The translations under genes were made by a program, and so were the position numbers. Of a DNA stretch of 64,000 bases, positions 27,080 through 33,520 are shown piece by piece. Source of the stretch: Pycnopodia helianthoides (Eukaryota; Echinodermata; Asteroidea; Forcipulatida; Asteriidae); the NCBI GenBank assembly GCA_032158295.1, contig CM063256.1:3458034-3522033 (forward strand), given 5' to 3'. Below the pieces are notes generated by a model that was given only the letters and a program-made list of their open reading frames with translations, was not told the origin of the DNA and did not search any database. Positions within the stretch are counted from its first letter, which is position 1. The number at the start of each line of letters is the position of its first letter.

Positions 27080-30000
27080 GTGACATGCTGTTTATGTTTA
27101 TATTTTTGTTTACAGAAGCAAAACTCTTGAAAGATGACGACACGTGGTGGGTAAGTAATGACGGCACAAAGAAAGACCACTGGTCCGGCACAACGATGTC
27201 TGGAAAATGTGCATGTGGCGCTACAGGTTCTTGCTACCATCCAAACAAAGACTGCAACTGTGACCACGGCGCCTCCTACTGGATGCGGGACAAGGGCTAC
27301 ATCACCTCCAGGACCGATTTGCCAGTGTCTCAGATCCGCGCCGGGGACACGTCCTCCAGCAAGGAGGCCTTTATAACACTTGGCAGTTTGAAGTGTTACG
27401 AAAGAGGTGAGTGGGATAAGAAAAACAAACTCCATAGGCGTACGACCGGGGGTCAGGGGGGCAGGGGGACAATTAACTGCTCTCCTAAATTCAGGCAAAA
27501 CAGTTTGGAAAATTCGGGGACAGCAATAAGAAAAAAAAGTGGAGAGAGCAAGCAACAGGGATGAGAGATTTCAGACTTTTAGCTAAATTCAGTCTTTTTT
27601 TGTCTGCATGATGAAGAAAGGTTTGCGGTAACACCATGTTAAAATCTCTTTCGAGTAACTGTTGGTTCTGAAAAGAACCGGTAGTTAGAGAAGTTTCAGA
27701 ACCAAGTAGTTTCAGAACCAACAGTTACTCAAAAGAGATTTTAACATGGTGCTACCGCAAACCTCTCTTATGTACTCCCACCATGCAAAGCTTCAAATTC
27801 TACTTATGATGAAGAAAATCAGATGTTATTTTCTTTAGATATAATTCTTCTCTATGAGCTACTTTTCTAGTATTGAGGAAACCGTGCCCAGAAGCTCCTT
27901 GGTATCTATAACTCCAGGAAATAAGGAAATGCCATCATTTCGACATACCTCCTAAAATTTTGAACCTAGTTTCAGACCAGTTAGTACAGGTAGAATCACA
28001 CACAATTTTCTAAATGAATTTCTGTTGTTGTTGAAGAAACAGGAATCGCACACCCGTCAATTTATTATGGTTGGGATTCTGTCCCCCGGAGAGTCTGTCC
28101 CCCCCATAGAGTTATATATAAGAACTAGAGGGCGCACTGGCAATATTGCGTGCACAAACGTGCCGGGACCGCAAGGAGACACTAGCGCCATTTTTTAGAG
28201 GGCAAAATTGAGTACGAAGTACACGATGTGCGCGTAATGGTAAATGCACGCATCACGCGCTCGGTGTTCATGTCGTTGTTTTGCGTACAGTAAAGTAGTG
28301 GTAGTACACTTGAAACATGGCCGCACCACCCGCGCGACGAGTCACGTAACTTGGCTAGTGCGTCCTCTAGTTCTTATATATAACTCTATGGTCCCCCCAT
28401 ATGTCAAATTGTGTTGAAATTTTTCTCTGATAGCGCCCTCTTTTGAATCAACTTCCTTTTGCCCTTATTAATTTACCGTATGGGGGACACACACACCGGT
28501 GGACAGAATCCCCTAGGCCACTGGAAGTTCAAATACTCTTGAGACTTGCACAGTCAACGTACTCTTCTTGATCCCTTTATGCTTTTTTCTGATTGGTCTT
28601 TGTAGTTGGTTCACTAGTTCGGACGTGTTACGACGTGAAGCAGAGCGGGGAAACAACCGATGGGTACTATCTGCTTGATCCCGATGGGGCAAGCGGAACG
28701 GATGCATTCATAGGTAAGTTTGAAACCATCAACAGAAATGTGGTTGCTCGGGATTTTTCCTGATTTCAGGATTTTCTCAAAACCTGCAATTGAGCCGTCA
28801 AATTTTCTTAATAGAAGTAAAGCCGTCACCAAAAGGAGGAAGAAATGTTCCACATTGTGTCCCCTTTTGTTATAGGTCCCTGGTTTGAATGTGTATACGC
28901 ACCCATGCAAGTGTGTAAACACCTGCAATCGGGGACCTCCTATTGTCCCTCTTTTGTTTGTATATACTCTAACTTTTTGGCAACAGCTTTCATTGGTTTT
29001 GTACACGTTTTCCAACTGGGGACCTTTCCCCAAACGGGGACCCTATTGTCCTCTTGCTATAGGTCCCCGGTTTGAATGTGTATACCTACTCACACACAGT
29101 ACACACGTGTGTAAACACCTGCAATCGGGGACCTCCTATTGTCCCTCTTTTGTTTGTACTCTAACTTTTTGGCAGCAGCTCTCATTGGTTTTGTACACGT
29201 TTTCCAACTGGGGACCTTTCCCCAAACGGGGACCCTAATGTCCTCTTTTGTTATATAGGTCCCCGGTTTGAATGTGTATACGCACCCATGCAAGTGTGTA
29301 AACACCTGCAATCGGGGACCTCCTATTGTCCCTCTTTTGTTTGTACTCTAACTTTTTGGCAACAGTTCTCATTGGTTTTGTACACGTTTTCCAACTGGGG
29401 ACCTTTCCTCAAACGGGGACCCTATTGTCCTATTGTTATAGGTCCCCGGTTTGAATGTGCATACCTACCCACACACACACACAACAATGATACATTCTAG
29501 ATGTGCTGAATTGCATCTTCATGCAAGAGGTGACAAACCAGGGTTGAGTTGTTCACTCATACTGATGCATTTCTTTGCACGTCACAGCGGAGTGCGACTT
29601 GGACTTTAACTCCACCCATGCTTTGACCATCTACAATCACGACAGTGAGAGCCGCGAGCACGTGGTTGACGCTTCGGGCGACAAGGACTACATCAGATCT
29701 GTCGTGTATGAGAACATGGATGTTGAGCAGCTGGATGCCCAATTCACTCTTGCGGCCACCGACTACTACCAAACTTGTATACAGTATATCAAATATGAAT
29801 GCTACGGTAAGCAACCCGATTATTTGGTAGACAGCTCTGATTTTTTGTTCTTGTGAAACTTCTTCTTTTTTTTGTTGTTCTGGTACAACTAAACTGCCTT
29901 GGCAGTACTCTAAAATCTCCTGGGTCAGAATTGACCCGGAGTCCAGGGGTCGATTTCACAAAACTCTTCCTAACTTAGGACTAGTCCTAGGCAATGCTAA

Positions 30001-31726
30001 GAGATAGGACTTGTCCTAATTACAGGTCCTAACTTTTAACTAAGTTAGGAAGAGTTTTGTGAAATCGACCCCAGGTCATATAGGGGCCCTGAACTATTTC
30101 TGGAAACGTGTTTAAAAGTGGAACTTCAACTCGGATTTTGCACCAGTTTGACCCATTTCTGGGTCATACTGACCCAGAAATAGTTCAGGCCACACAGGGC
30201 CAGGAATCCGGGCCAAGTCTTAACGGGGAGTTTCTAAGAGTCTATAGCCAAAGTCCATGAAGAAGATGATGACAAATATGAGCCTGCCTTTAAATGCACG
30301 GCATTCTTTGAGACTTGGAAGATCTATCGACCTTTATCACGGTACAGCCTTCTTAATTTTCTCCCGTTCAAATCAGTGTAACCAAACCAAGGCTGGAAGG
30401 TTAAATAGTCTGATCCCTTTGTGTTAAATGACTATTAGCATCCATTACTGTTATTGGATACGAGGAACATGACCAAGATGGTGGCAGCATGGTAAAGGTC
30501 TATAAGGTGTGAATTGCAATGACTTTTTATTTTTTCGTCTCCGTCCTCAGCCGCACGTCTACTTGATAGCTCTACTTCGGAATGGAAGACATTCAAGGGA
30601 GCGAGCAAGACGTACTGGGGAGATGCCAACGGCCAAGACCTCTACTGCTCCTGTGGACTTGATGGATCATGTGCTGGTAAGCCAAACAGTATTCTTGATT
30701 TCCAGACGTGGTCTATTGCTGAAGAGTGTTAATTTAGATCCACTACAGTTTGAAGAAGTATAAGCCCTCGTCATCAATCTGTGGTGTGTCGTGGCTGAGT
30801 GGTTAGAGCACCGCACTCTGGTGTTTCTGATCAGCAGAGTGTGATGGGTTTCGAGTCCCCGTCTCAGTACTTGTGTCCTTGAGTAAGATACTTTACCATT
30901 AGTGCTTTGTCCTTTGGATGGGACATTAAGCCTTAAGCGTGTGCATGTGAAAGGACCCAGAACACTTATCGTGGAAGAGTAATTGGGTTAATCCCTGTGT
31001 TTCTGGTTCACATAGCAAGAACCCTTGTTTACAGCTTTTCCCAGGCCTGCGAATAAGCTACAGTGATTAAGTTCGCCTATGAGGCATCCTTGGTTTCGTT
31101 TACTAGAAATGAATTGTAACAATAACAACAACATGATTGATTTCAGCCGAGAGCGGCTATTAGTCCCAGGTTAAGGGATTGATGGAATTTTTGTTGTTGT
31201 CAAAGAATCAAATTTTGACAATTTCAATTCTTAGCTGGGTCTCAACAGAGGAATTGGAATTGTTGAGATTTTTTAACCGATTTTTCCGGCGAATGAAAAC
31301 AATTAGTTTACAATCACTCTGTTGACACTAGTTCGATGGCTTCACCGAAGGTTCTAGTATAAGTCTTTGTCTCATATTGTTTTCCATAGATGCCAGTGAA
31401 TTATGTAACTGTGACAGCAAGACAGGAAGTTGGCTTGAAGACGATGGTTACCTGGTAGACTATGTGGACGAGGTCCTCCCCGTGGTCCAACTTCGTTTCG
31501 GCGACACAGGAGGTGGTGCCGGCAATGAAGAAGGCTACCACACGCTGGGCAAGCTCATGTGTTACGTATCAGATCGTGAGTACAGAAAAAAAACGTAGGG
31601 AAATCCGAGTCCAAACATCTCACAGAAGGCGCAATGGCGTGCGAGCGTTGCTGTAGCTAATAGGGAAGCGCTGGCGTCACGTCCCTTTAGTTTGATTTCT
31701 CAACAGATGCTGGGCGGATGATGTGA
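481..31726 (+). CDS. Discoidin / contactin-associated-like secreted protein, 3' 19 exons (5' end outside window)
   Basis: Joined exons: 481-622, 1760-1852, 3479-3610, 4230-4303, 5943-6050, 7822-7969, 17040-17156, 18499-18638, 19356-19455, 19811-20087, 21791-21882, 22292-22399, 24737-24934, 27116-27406, 28606-28713, 29588-29806, 30551-30676, 31390-31575, 31707-31726. All have AG acceptors and GT donors, phases match at every junction, and the 2679 nt give 892 residues plus stop. Domain order: end of an F5/8C domain (1-47), linker (48-78), second F5/8C domain (about 79-232), then three fibrinogen-like modules (233-474, 475-673, 674-892) with the WW and CxCG features of the contactin-associated protein (CNTNAP) family. 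No transmembrane helix follows the last module, so it is probably extracellular. By family, F5/8C domains bind glycans or lipids and these modules mediate adhesion; the role here is inferred. The true N-terminus, signal peptide and further domains should lie upstream. Confidence 0.85.
715..1024. repeat. Dispersed repeat, related to 38200-38520
   Basis: Includes aaagtcacatgtgaaagttt and catgcataaatcg, which recur as reverse complement at 38300-38485. Both lie in non-coding DNA. Confidence 0.45.
1025..1180. repeat. Hairpin (foldback) element
   Basis: Two arms of about 70 bases pair almost fully: atattgactgcttcc...ctagtcactcgaggtgatcc against ggatcaccgagagtgactag...aagcagtcaatat. Centre near 1103. 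No coding potential. Confidence 0.75.
1190..1602. repeat. Terminal inverted repeat element
   Basis: acacctcttcctttgattct at 1191 matches, in reverse complement, agaatcaaaggaagaggtgt at 1581-1600. The inside has no recognisable gene. It directly abuts the hairpin at 1025-1180. Confidence 0.6.
1760..7969 (+). CDS. Exons: linker plus complete second F5/8C (discoidin) domain
   Basis: Exon 1760-1852 encodes about 31 residues (IIEEAGLIGGWFFADDG) that I do not recognise; it acts as linker or domain lead-in. Exon 3479-3610 starts the domain (LGLEDSSIVDSQMSASS, then RLNHN). Exon 4230-4303 gives GWTAG...QYLLIDFEA, exon 5943-6050 gives IIIQGG and YYLYSSWDGVTY, and exon 7822-7969 gives FSRYLKINPQSW and LRVELYG. 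These follow the F5/8C order: SS...RLN, GW...YLxvDL, tQG, ySxDG, aRyiRi.P.sW, lRvElyG. Phases run 1,1,1,0,0,1. The large 7970-17039 intron follows. Confidence 0.85.
1900..2399. repeat. Palindromic TTAA-bounded element with internal 113-bp duplication
   Basis: Ends TTAAAGGTACACGTTGCC (1900) and GGCAATGTGTACCTTTAA (2382-2399). The left arm segment beginning cctcgaatcggccggg is tandemly duplicated (1916 and 2029, period 113); the right arm has one inverted copy. Centre about 2200 with cggccatttt...aaatggccg. Resembles a non-autonomous DNA transposon with TTAA target preference. Confidence 0.7.
3276..3478 (+). mobile_element. tRNA-derived SINE (family A), best-preserved copy
   Basis: Bases 3362-3433 fold like a tRNA: the ends ggctaga / tctagtc pair fully, with D-arm gctc...gagc, an anticodon-like loop acgttaa (GTT position) and an intact B box ggttcaaatcc. 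The inner anticodon pair is T-T and the T-stem is poor, so a working tRNA is unlikely. The flanks (cacccccgaacaaagatatt before, tttctttgttcaacccc after) recur in three other copies in the window, which identifies it as a SINE. Its tail runs to the acceptor of the exon at 3479. Confidence 0.7.
4345..4708. repeat. Foldback element with long arms
   Basis: aataagccatcgtgttagat pairs with atctaactcgcaagtggctt, and ttgaattcctcagactac pairs with tagtctgaggaattcaa; arms exceed 100 bases. It lies in the intron after exon 4230-4303. Confidence 0.7.
5097..5612. repeat. Minisatellite, 43-bp unit, 12 copies
   Basis: The core cacagtgctgttttgattcc recurs every 43 bases from 5111 to 5584. Units differ mainly between gcgctcgtag and gctcttgtag and between tggcgtc and tggtgtc. 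Intronic, no reading frame. Confidence 0.95.
6062..6833. repeat. Tandem repeat, about 67-90-bp units, about 10 copies
   Basis: Units carry gtgcatgctgactatttgtc, taatactagtaattgtttac and agagtgttgaagtc, with variable insertions such as caacaaatacgagagtgc. Starts about 11 bases after the donor of exon 5943-6050. Apparent reading frames here are products of the repeat. Confidence 0.92.
8170..8344 (+). promoter_or_regulatory. Possible promoter / 5' UTR of the nested P2X7-like gene
   Basis: The 175 bases before the ATG contain an E-box-like cacgtg (8218) and a CRE-like tgacgta (8249), and are less A/T-rich than the surrounding intron. No TATA box is obvious. Assignment rests on position alone. 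Confidence 0.2.
8345..10642 (+). CDS. P2X7 intracellular (ballast) domain-like protein, nested gene
   Basis: Exons 8345-8604, 9461-9658 and 10411-10642, phases 2 and 2, give about 229 residues. The first 85 residues are strongly acidic and end with PYRFEPLA, a motif common just before this domain. Exon 2 restores a Trp across the junction and reads WCSCGHC, then NCICCKEV and CLHPAV, the conserved Cys cluster that in vertebrate P2X7 binds zinc. Exon 3 reads NRHVVYRQVVRWCTGYLG, LPSCIMDAIRRTYP and GQYKGF, the domain's usual end. No P2X channel part (two transmembrane helices, ectodomain) is present, so this is a stand-alone cytoplasmic-type domain, not an ion channel. It lies wholly in one intron of the discoidin gene, on the same strand. 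The last 25 or so residues after GQYKGF look unlike the family and may be read-through into an intron. Confidence 0.75.
10087..10255. repeat. TG microsatellites and G run
   Basis: Two TG-rich stretches (about 10098-10120 and 10228-10240) with a run of 13 G near 10241. Intron 2 of the nested P2X7-like gene. Confidence 0.8.
10930..11123. repeat. Foldback element, family F1
   Basis: Left arm aggtttgcgctgacacc, right arm ggtttgcagtgatgc when reversed, with aaaatctcttttgagtag inside. Same family as 21508-21734 and 27619-27763, all in introns of the discoidin gene. Confidence 0.65.
11124..12520. other. Intronic stretch without recognised genes
   Basis: A/T-rich, with repeated tacatgtac-type words but no exon or clear repeat boundary. 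Part of the 9-kb intron of the discoidin gene. Confidence 0.4.
12525..12683. repeat. Small inverted-repeat element
   Basis: caggcctggaattacac at the left matches gaaattccaggcctg at the right in reverse complement; the inside is rich in ggcc and cctt. No gene. Confidence 0.5.
12836..13894 (-). pseudogene. THAP zinc-finger gene, frame-broken
   Basis: From an ATG at 13894 the minus strand reads MPNSCSVGGC, SFLFRFPRD and REWVRSV, the start of a C2CH THAP domain. About position 13765 the frame must shift by one base to continue as FTVTKWTMICSAHF and YNRLKPGSIPT, which completes the domain; the second half ends by 13558. A likely last exon, 12987-12836 after a CAG acceptor, reads VLQEAFAEY and, after a two-base slip in a TATAT run, QEPTGEQLLPSN and EEVMKRFTGLLQKQP before TAA. 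THAP domains bind DNA and occur in cell-cycle regulators and P-element-type transposases; no transposase catalytic part is seen. The two frame slips suggest a decayed gene, though assembly indels could explain them. Confidence 0.6.
14560..15007 (-). mobile_element. tRNA-derived SINE family B, long copy
   Basis: Read on the minus strand: a tRNA-like head (catgtcgtggccgagcgg, B-box-like gggttcgagtcccgg near 14935), a body with catccgaaggacg in reverse, and a 3' end with gcgctatataagaagccact. Copies occur near 20.2 kb and 30.8 kb (head and body) and 26.9 kb (3' half). Confidence 0.7.
15130..15355. repeat. Tandem repeat, about 85-bp unit
   Basis: Units with gtacagtgggcttggctttt and agccatagccaaagacaatc occur about three times; weaker relatives are at 14440-14515 and 15600-15630. 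A CA microsatellite follows (15358-15379). Confidence 0.7.
15388..15592. repeat. Foldback element
   Basis: agtcttggttaagactctcc at the left pairs with ggagagtcttaaccaagact at the right; the inside has gagggcgcgctctcc and gcgccctctagtggagag. Confidence 0.75.
15655..16150 (-). mobile_element. Probable 3' end of a non-LTR retrotransposon (LINE)
   Basis: A 110-codon reading frame (16126-15794) runs to a stop and is followed by about 120 bases without coding, then three TGAAC units on the minus strand (15661-15675). A short ORF end, brief 3' UTR and pentanucleotide tail is the pattern of CR1/L2-like LINE 3' ends, usually truncated at the 5' side. I cannot match the peptide to a reverse transcriptase, so the family is uncertain. 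Confidence 0.35.
16175..16714. repeat. Direct repeats of about 86 bp flanking 367 bp
   Basis: ttaatacttgataaaccact begins both copies (16175 and 16628), which end attacacaaa at 16260 and 16714. A further 33-bp part (aaggtgttcaaaaactgaac) follows at 16721-16755. Confidence 0.85.
17040..21882 (+). CDS. Exons: fibrinogen-like module 1
   Basis: Five exons (17040-17156, 18499-18638, 19356-19455, 19811-20087, 21791-21882). The first has CNGWSIAGYTTAGYYF...VYCE, the usual start of a fibrinogen-like domain (C...G.TTxGYY...YC). The second repeats such a start (CSDYAAAGFTVDGYFLIYP...VHCWF), so this module seems to carry an extra start segment. The fourth carries the diagnostic WWEDNAGNKMAYW, then CLCGQFGNC and CNSD. 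The fifth gives LPVTSIKLGGFTGS and a final Cys, matching the LPVSQI...GD segment of contactin-associated proteins. Confidence 0.82.
17746..17872. repeat. Foldback element, family F2
   Basis: Bounded by cctggggtcgatttc and gaaattgaccccag, with repeated palindromic ttaggactagtcctaa inside. Second copy at 29944-30074. Confidence 0.75.
17967..18104. repeat. Inverted-repeat element, relative of 28073-28513
   Basis: ggagattctgtggtcccc at the left and ccgtatgggggacacacacc with gggggacaaaatcc at the right match the ends of the element at 28073-28513. Confidence 0.5.
18720..19085. repeat. Degenerate SINE-like segment
   Basis: Contains a B-box-like ggattcgatcc (18932) and, at 19016, aataacgggcatttatagag with gcgctttac, resembling tRNA-derived SINE parts. 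Too degraded to assign. Confidence 0.3.
19622..19745 (-). mobile_element. tRNA-derived SINE family A, partial copy
   Basis: On the minus strand it reads gggcttagatagctt...ggttcca...ctctagtcaattcttctttg, a diverged copy of the element at 3276-3478 with the same tail. Confidence 0.6.
20195..20520 (+). mobile_element. tRNA-derived SINE family B, copy
   Basis: Head catgtcgtggccgggcggtc, B-box-like gggttcgatcg, body ccttcggatgggatgt and acgtaaaagtacccagtg, then gccgcagcaccttgtaaacc. Same order as the element at 14560-15007 read in reverse. It lies in the intron between the fourth and fifth exons of module 1. Confidence 0.68.
21508..21734. repeat. Foldback element, family F1
   Basis: Near-perfect hairpin: gcgggtacaaccatgtgtaa against ttacacatggttgtacccgc, loop around catcttcagatgagtatact. 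Arms include atctcttttgtgagagtggt as in the other F1 copies. Confidence 0.8.
22292..27406 (+). CDS. Exons: fibrinogen-like module 2
   Basis: Three exons (22292-22399, 24737-24934, 27116-27406). They read GYTTSGRYLLDPDG, then CDFSTVKNAVVTEFVHD with CSQYLEMRCY, then TWWVSNDGTKKDHW, KCACGATGSC, CNCDHG and LPVSQIRAGDT. This is the clearest contactin-associated-type module of the three, with the whole WW-to-final-Cys half in one exon. It enters and leaves in phase 1. A perfect internal donor-like gtaagt at 27151 is coding in this model (V-S of WWVSN). Confidence 0.87.
22883..23275. mobile_element. Non-autonomous TTAA element, family M1
   Basis: TTAA target sites flank inverted ends AGGAACATTACAGAATTGGT and ACCAATTCTGTAACGTTCCT. 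Length 393, no coding. Copies at 46358-46751 and 49211-49604 are over 90% alike by eye. TTAA duplications and short inverted ends suggest mobilisation by a piggyBac-type transposase. Confidence 0.85.
23276..23729. repeat. Repeat block shared with 49605-50036
   Basis: Begins with cacgtgtggcttttgttttg and ends with tgattaaacagttttaaagt in both places. Here it finishes GTTCC before TTAA at 23726, echoing the M1 end, so M1 plus this block may be one larger element. Confidence 0.75.
23726..24068. mobile_element. Non-autonomous TTAA element, family M2
   Basis: TTAAAGGTATTGTACACTTT at the left and AGTGTACAGGGCCTTTAA at the right; interior includes cgcgcgataattactattgt. Copies at 37015-37346 and 52208-52555 (reversed). 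Confidence 0.85.
24970..25040 (-). mobile_element. SINE family B tail fragment
   Basis: Reads aataataatagtggcttctt then atagcgctcatatcc and tgatgctcaaggc, the reverse complement of the family B 3' end, about 35 bases after the donor of exon 24737-24934. Confidence 0.6.
25613..26803. repeat. Long element with TTAA-like ends, relative of 1900-2399
   Basis: Left TTAAAGGGGCACATTGCC; right ttaaggcaatgtgccac. Near the left end aaaagcatttgttctgaaat resembles the arms at 1900-2399. About 1.2 kb without recognisable coding. A relative with ttatagcccaaagcgcc lies at 52090-52180. Confidence 0.45.
26870..27078 (+). mobile_element. SINE family B 3' end with ATT microsatellite tail
   Basis: Starts gcgccgcagcaccttgtaaa and ends gagcgctatttaagaagcca followed by about 14 ATT repeats (27034-27078). 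The tail ends about 37 bases before the acceptor of exon 27116. A short duplication (gagcgtcac twice, 26989-27007) marks slippage. Confidence 0.65.
27619..27763. repeat. Foldback element, family F1
   Basis: ggtttgcggtaacaccatgt pairs with acatggtgctaccgcaaacc; inside, tgttggttctgaaaagaacc and its inverse. Confidence 0.8.
28073..28513. repeat. Inverted-repeat element interrupted by a second element
   Basis: Outer ends gggattctgtcccc and ggacagaatcccc. Between them sits 28105-28390, itself bounded by catagagttatatataagaa and ttcttatatataactctatg. The sequence gtccccc flanks the inner element on both sides, as expected of a 7-8-bp target duplication. Confidence 0.75.
28606..31726 (+). CDS. Exons: fibrinogen-like module 3 and C-terminus
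   Basis: Exons 28606-28713 (CYDVKQSGETTDGYYLLDPDG), 29588-29806 (CDLDFNSTHALTIYNHD, then CIQYIKYECYG), 30551-30676 (KTYWGDANGQDLYCSCGLDG), 31390-31575 (LCNCDSKTGSW, LPVVQLRFGDTGG, KLMCYVSD) and 31707-31726 (HAGRMM then TGA). The expected WW at the start of the third part is replaced by EWKTF. An intron splits the CxCG from the CNCD segment, which neither other module shows. The final exon is only 20 nt and is the least certain part; splicing to another exon is possible. Confidence 0.8.
28876..29490. repeat. Tandem repeat, 183-196-bp unit, three copies plus a partial one
   Basis: Units start gtcccyggtttgaatgtg at 28876, 29063, 29259 and 29442, with ggggacc motifs, ccaactggggacctttcc and ttggcaacag. 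A CA-rich end closes the array. Lies in the intron between exons 28713 and 29588; a single unit also occurs at 51765-51965. Confidence 0.92.
29944..30074. repeat. Foldback element, family F2
   Basis: caggggtcgatttcacaaaa pairs with ttttgtgaaatcgacccc; inside, taggactagtccta as in the 17.7-kb copy. Confidence 0.8.
30095..30200. repeat. Short repeat with gacccag palindromes
   Basis: tgacccatttctgggtcata and ctgacccagaaatag alternate; a related segment with gggtcatactgacccagaag is at 34430-34585. Confidence 0.55.
30783..31115 (+). mobile_element. tRNA-derived SINE family B, copy
   Basis: Head gtgtcgtggctgagtggtta, B-box-like gggtttcgagtcccc, body tcctttggatgggacatta and cgtggaagagtaattggg. It sits in the intron between exons 30551-30676 and 31390-31575. 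Confidence 0.65.
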
Positions 31727-32481
31727 CAGTGCAAGAAACTATTCACTGGAGTTGTGAACGTGGAGTCAGACCGGCATCAGGGCAGCGTTTATAGTGGACT
31801 CGACTGTGGGGCAATAATGACGTCAAGGGGTGGTACGATCATCAAGATGACTAGGCTCATTGGATATTGCTTTTATGGTAGGACACAAAGTTATGGTTTT
31901 TAATGATTTTGGATGGAGTTTTTCGAGAGGACATCACAGCCATTCTGTTGACTGGACATTCACCCCGCTTAAAACCTGTCCCCTGGGGTCAATGTCACTT
32001 CTATTCCCTCATTGCATGCTTTACATTCCCTGCTACAAGTTTCAAGTGTGCACCGTGGTTATAACTAAAGGTTGACGATTTTATCGCAAACCCAGGCTGG
32101 TCAACCGTTGTCTGACTACTGTGGTTGACCATTTGGAACCACTCCCTGGCGTTTTGATTCTTGAACTTCATAACCTTGAGAGAATGGTATTAGACATAAA
32201 GTTAAGTAATTTGAAAGCCTATGGGGCCAAGGGCCCATAATGTGTAGGTGAACGGCACGCCAAGTCAGGCAATAGGGCTCTCGGCCATTGGCAGAGGGTT
32301 TCAGGACTCCATGACCACCAGCTGCACTTCCCTAGTTTTACGCTAGAATTATTCTATTGATCCTTCTGTTTGTACTTTTATGCAACTTGATTCCAGCTTT
32401 TGCTCTGGGCCACTTTTCATCTTTTTGATGTTTTCATCAGGTCCCTAAATCCAAGTTTTTTTTTAAAAACTGATCAATAAA
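31727..32481 (+). other. Probable 3' UTR of the discoidin gene
   Basis: No coding exon is visible after the TGA at 31724-31726. The first AATAAA downstream on this strand is at 32476-32481, at the edge of a SINE. The UTR extent is inferred from this signal only. Confidence 0.35.
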
Positions 32482-32482
32482 C

Positions 32483-32690
32483 AAACCACAAGGGAAACTG
32501 ACTGGGTAAATTTTAAATAATTTTGAGTTGAACTAAGAAAAATAGACACGAGTTGGATTTGAACCTGCAACCTCCAGATTAATGTGCGGGCGCCTTACAA
32601 ACTAAGCTATCTAGCCCTAATGTTTGCGGTCTCCCTATTTTTATCAATATCTTTGTTCGGGGGTGCCAGCCATATATCATACAACCTGGG
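32483..32690 (-). mobile_element. tRNA-derived SINE family A, copy in reverse
   Basis: Contains the reverse complement of the head (aagctatctagccct), the B box in reverse (ggatttgaacctg) and the leader tatctttgttcgggggtgcc, in the same order as at 3276-3478. A related tail fragment (aaccacaagggaaactta) repeats at 32754. Confidence 0.65.
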
Positions 32691-33520
32691 AAGCGGCAGC
32701 AGAGGAATCACCTTAAGGGGATGTAACTTGTTTATTTCAAATATCAAGTAAAAACCACAAGGGAAACTTACAGAGTAAATTTGAAGTACAAAGTTATATA
32801 AGAATGATTACAAGTTGCAAGGCTGTAAAAACGTAAGTTCTTGCTAAGTTTTGTTAATGATATTGTCTTTATCTGATTCTTTTCAGCATAATTTCTACCA
32901 AGCTGGCTGACCAGATGAACTGTTGGGTTTACAGAGCCCCGGGGCCGTACATGAACTGCACAACTTTTATCTCCATGATGTATCGTCACTGACACTATGA
33001 ACTGACCCACACCTGCCATACTAGTAAAAACTAGCAATCAAAGATAATGGCGTCTAACGTTGAACTCTTTTTAAAACACTACTATCCTTCAAAGTTTCAG
33101 AGTGTTTTCAACTAGTTTGAAGCTTTGAAACTTCATGAAATTGTAGGCCTTGACAAATATTGACTAAACATGTAAACAACATTGAAAACTAAACAATTAA
33201 GTGGTTTTGTACACGAGGCGTCAGTTCGTGGCATCAGTGACAATATGTATCAGACCTTGGCCCGATTTCATGGCTCTGCTTACTGCGGAATTCTGCACTT
33301 ACAGCTTATAGACTCATCAGTTTACAGGTCTCCATAAGCGTGGGAATCTGTGGTAAGCATTGCCATGAAATTGGGATCTAAAGAGAAGATTCAAGCCATG
33401 GTTTCCTTAAATCTCTTTGTTTGTCCTGAACCTGCGTTTCAACCTCAGAGTTTTGTCAAATTAAAAAAAATGAAATGATGTACTTATCAATAATAAGTTA
33501 AAGGATTCACTGTAGTGCTA

